Both the position numbers and the translations under genes were made by a program. A stretch of 61,773 nucleotides of DNA from Planotetraspora mira. Lineage in GTDB: Bacteria > Actinomycetota > Actinomycetes > Streptosporangiales > Streptosporangiaceae. Positions 61,384-61,773 of this stretch are shown one piece after another. The stretch spans positions 1 through 61,773 of the forward strand of contig NZ_BOOO01000043.1 of assembly GCF_016863275.1 (NCBI RefSeq), written 5' to 3'. The stretch's first letter is position 1. Each line of letters begins with the position of its first letter. The notes below the pieces were generated by a model. That model saw only the letters and a program-made list of their open reading frames with translations. It had not been told where the DNA came from and made no database searches.

Positions 61384-61773
61384 TCATATTCCTGGGATGA
61401 ACTGGACGACGAGGTCGATCAGCTTGATGGCCACGAAGGGCACGATCACGCCGCCGAGGCCGTACACCCACAGGTTGCGGGCGAGCAGCTTGGATGCGCT
61501 GGAGGGCCGGAAGCGCACGCCGCGCAGGGCGAGCGGGATCAACGCGACGATGACGACGGCGTTGAAGATGACGGCGGAGAGGATGGCGGAGAGCGGCGAG
61601 TGCAGGCCCATGACGTTGAGCCGGGACAGGCCCGGATAGATGGGCCCGAACATCGCGGGGAGGATGGCGAAGTACTTGGCGATGTCGTTGGCGATCGAGA
61701 ACGTCGTCAGCGCGCCGCGAGTGATCAGCAGTTGTTTGCCGATCTCGACGATTTCCACGATCTTCGTCGGGTC
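61384..61773 (-). CDS. kdpB: Potassium-transporting ATPase subunit KdpB, C-terminal part
   Basis: The last ~129 residues of the P-type ATPase subunit, cut by the window edge. [60 protein letters not shown] and [20 protein letters not shown] match the C-terminal membrane region of KdpB. Its stop overlaps the first possible kdpC start, so the genes are co-translated. The phosphorylation and nucleotide-binding domains lie outside the window. Confidence 0.95.
   Translation of the reverse strand, partial: DPTKIVEIVEIGKQLLITRGALTTFSIANDIAKYFAILPAMFGPIYPGLSRLNVMGLHSPLSAILSAVIFNAVVIVALIPLALRGVRFRPSSASKLLARNLWVYGLGGVIVPFVAIKLIDLVVQFIPGI

Overview
The window is high-GC, densely packed bacterial DNA with frequent GTG starts, stop/start overlaps, several likely leaderless transcripts and a regulator repertoire typical of filamentous actinomycetes: XRE/MmyB, WYL, GlxA-AraC, PucR and MarR types plus an IdeR/DmdR-type iron box. 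A soil actinobacterium, possibly of the Streptosporangiales, fits best. The genus is inferred from gene content only. No tRNA, rRNA, CRISPR array or intact insertion sequence was seen.

Layout. 1-9 kb: small accessory genes. These include a hypothetical protein, a SnoaL-like protein, an alpha/beta hydrolase fused to an acetyltransferase-like domain, a broken FAD oxidoreductase next to an XRE/MmyB regulator, and a divergent GNAT/XRE-cupin pair sharing an operator. 9-16 kb: a 2Fe-2S protein preceded by a small gene frameshifted by an 8-bp tandem repeat, an iron-box-controlled CopD protein, a tandem GNAT, an epoxide hydrolase, and an NmrA-like reductase divergent from a WYL regulator with a perfect palindrome between them. 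16.5-18.5 kb: maleylacetate reductase plus intradiol (hydroxyquinol-type) dioxygenase. 18.6-31 kb: the most coherent block. It holds an M19 dipeptidase, a peptide ABC importer (with permease and ATPase fused), a beta-lactamase-fold peptidase, an M20 hydrolase, a GNAT, an N-succinylamino-acid-racemase-like enolase and a PucR regulator. Together they look like a route for importing peptides, hydrolysing them and converting D- to L-amino acids through N-succinyl intermediates.

31-44 kb: tandem paralogous hypothetical genes, an amidase, a GNAT/six-TM fusion, a membrane protein joining a cytosolic domain to an external PstS-like domain, and a HupE-like membrane protein followed by a 1572-residue secreted metallophosphoesterase/beta-propeller protein. 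44-53 kb: an alpha/beta hydrolase, a GlxA-type regulator, a terpene-cyclase-fold protein, a secreted M36 metalloprotease, a second XRE/MmyB regulator and an orphan NarL-type histidine kinase. 53-62 kb: a crcB-DUF190-crcB operon whose leader folds like a divergent fluoride riboswitch, a MarR gene with overlapping palindromes, a carboxylesterase, a TRIC channel, a SUFU-domain protein, and a Kdp potassium ATPase operon in the unusual order B-C-A, cut by the window edge in kdpB.

Caveats. Family calls rest on recognising protein motifs by eye. Operators, promoters and the riboswitch were found by manual inspection and no folding or database search was run.
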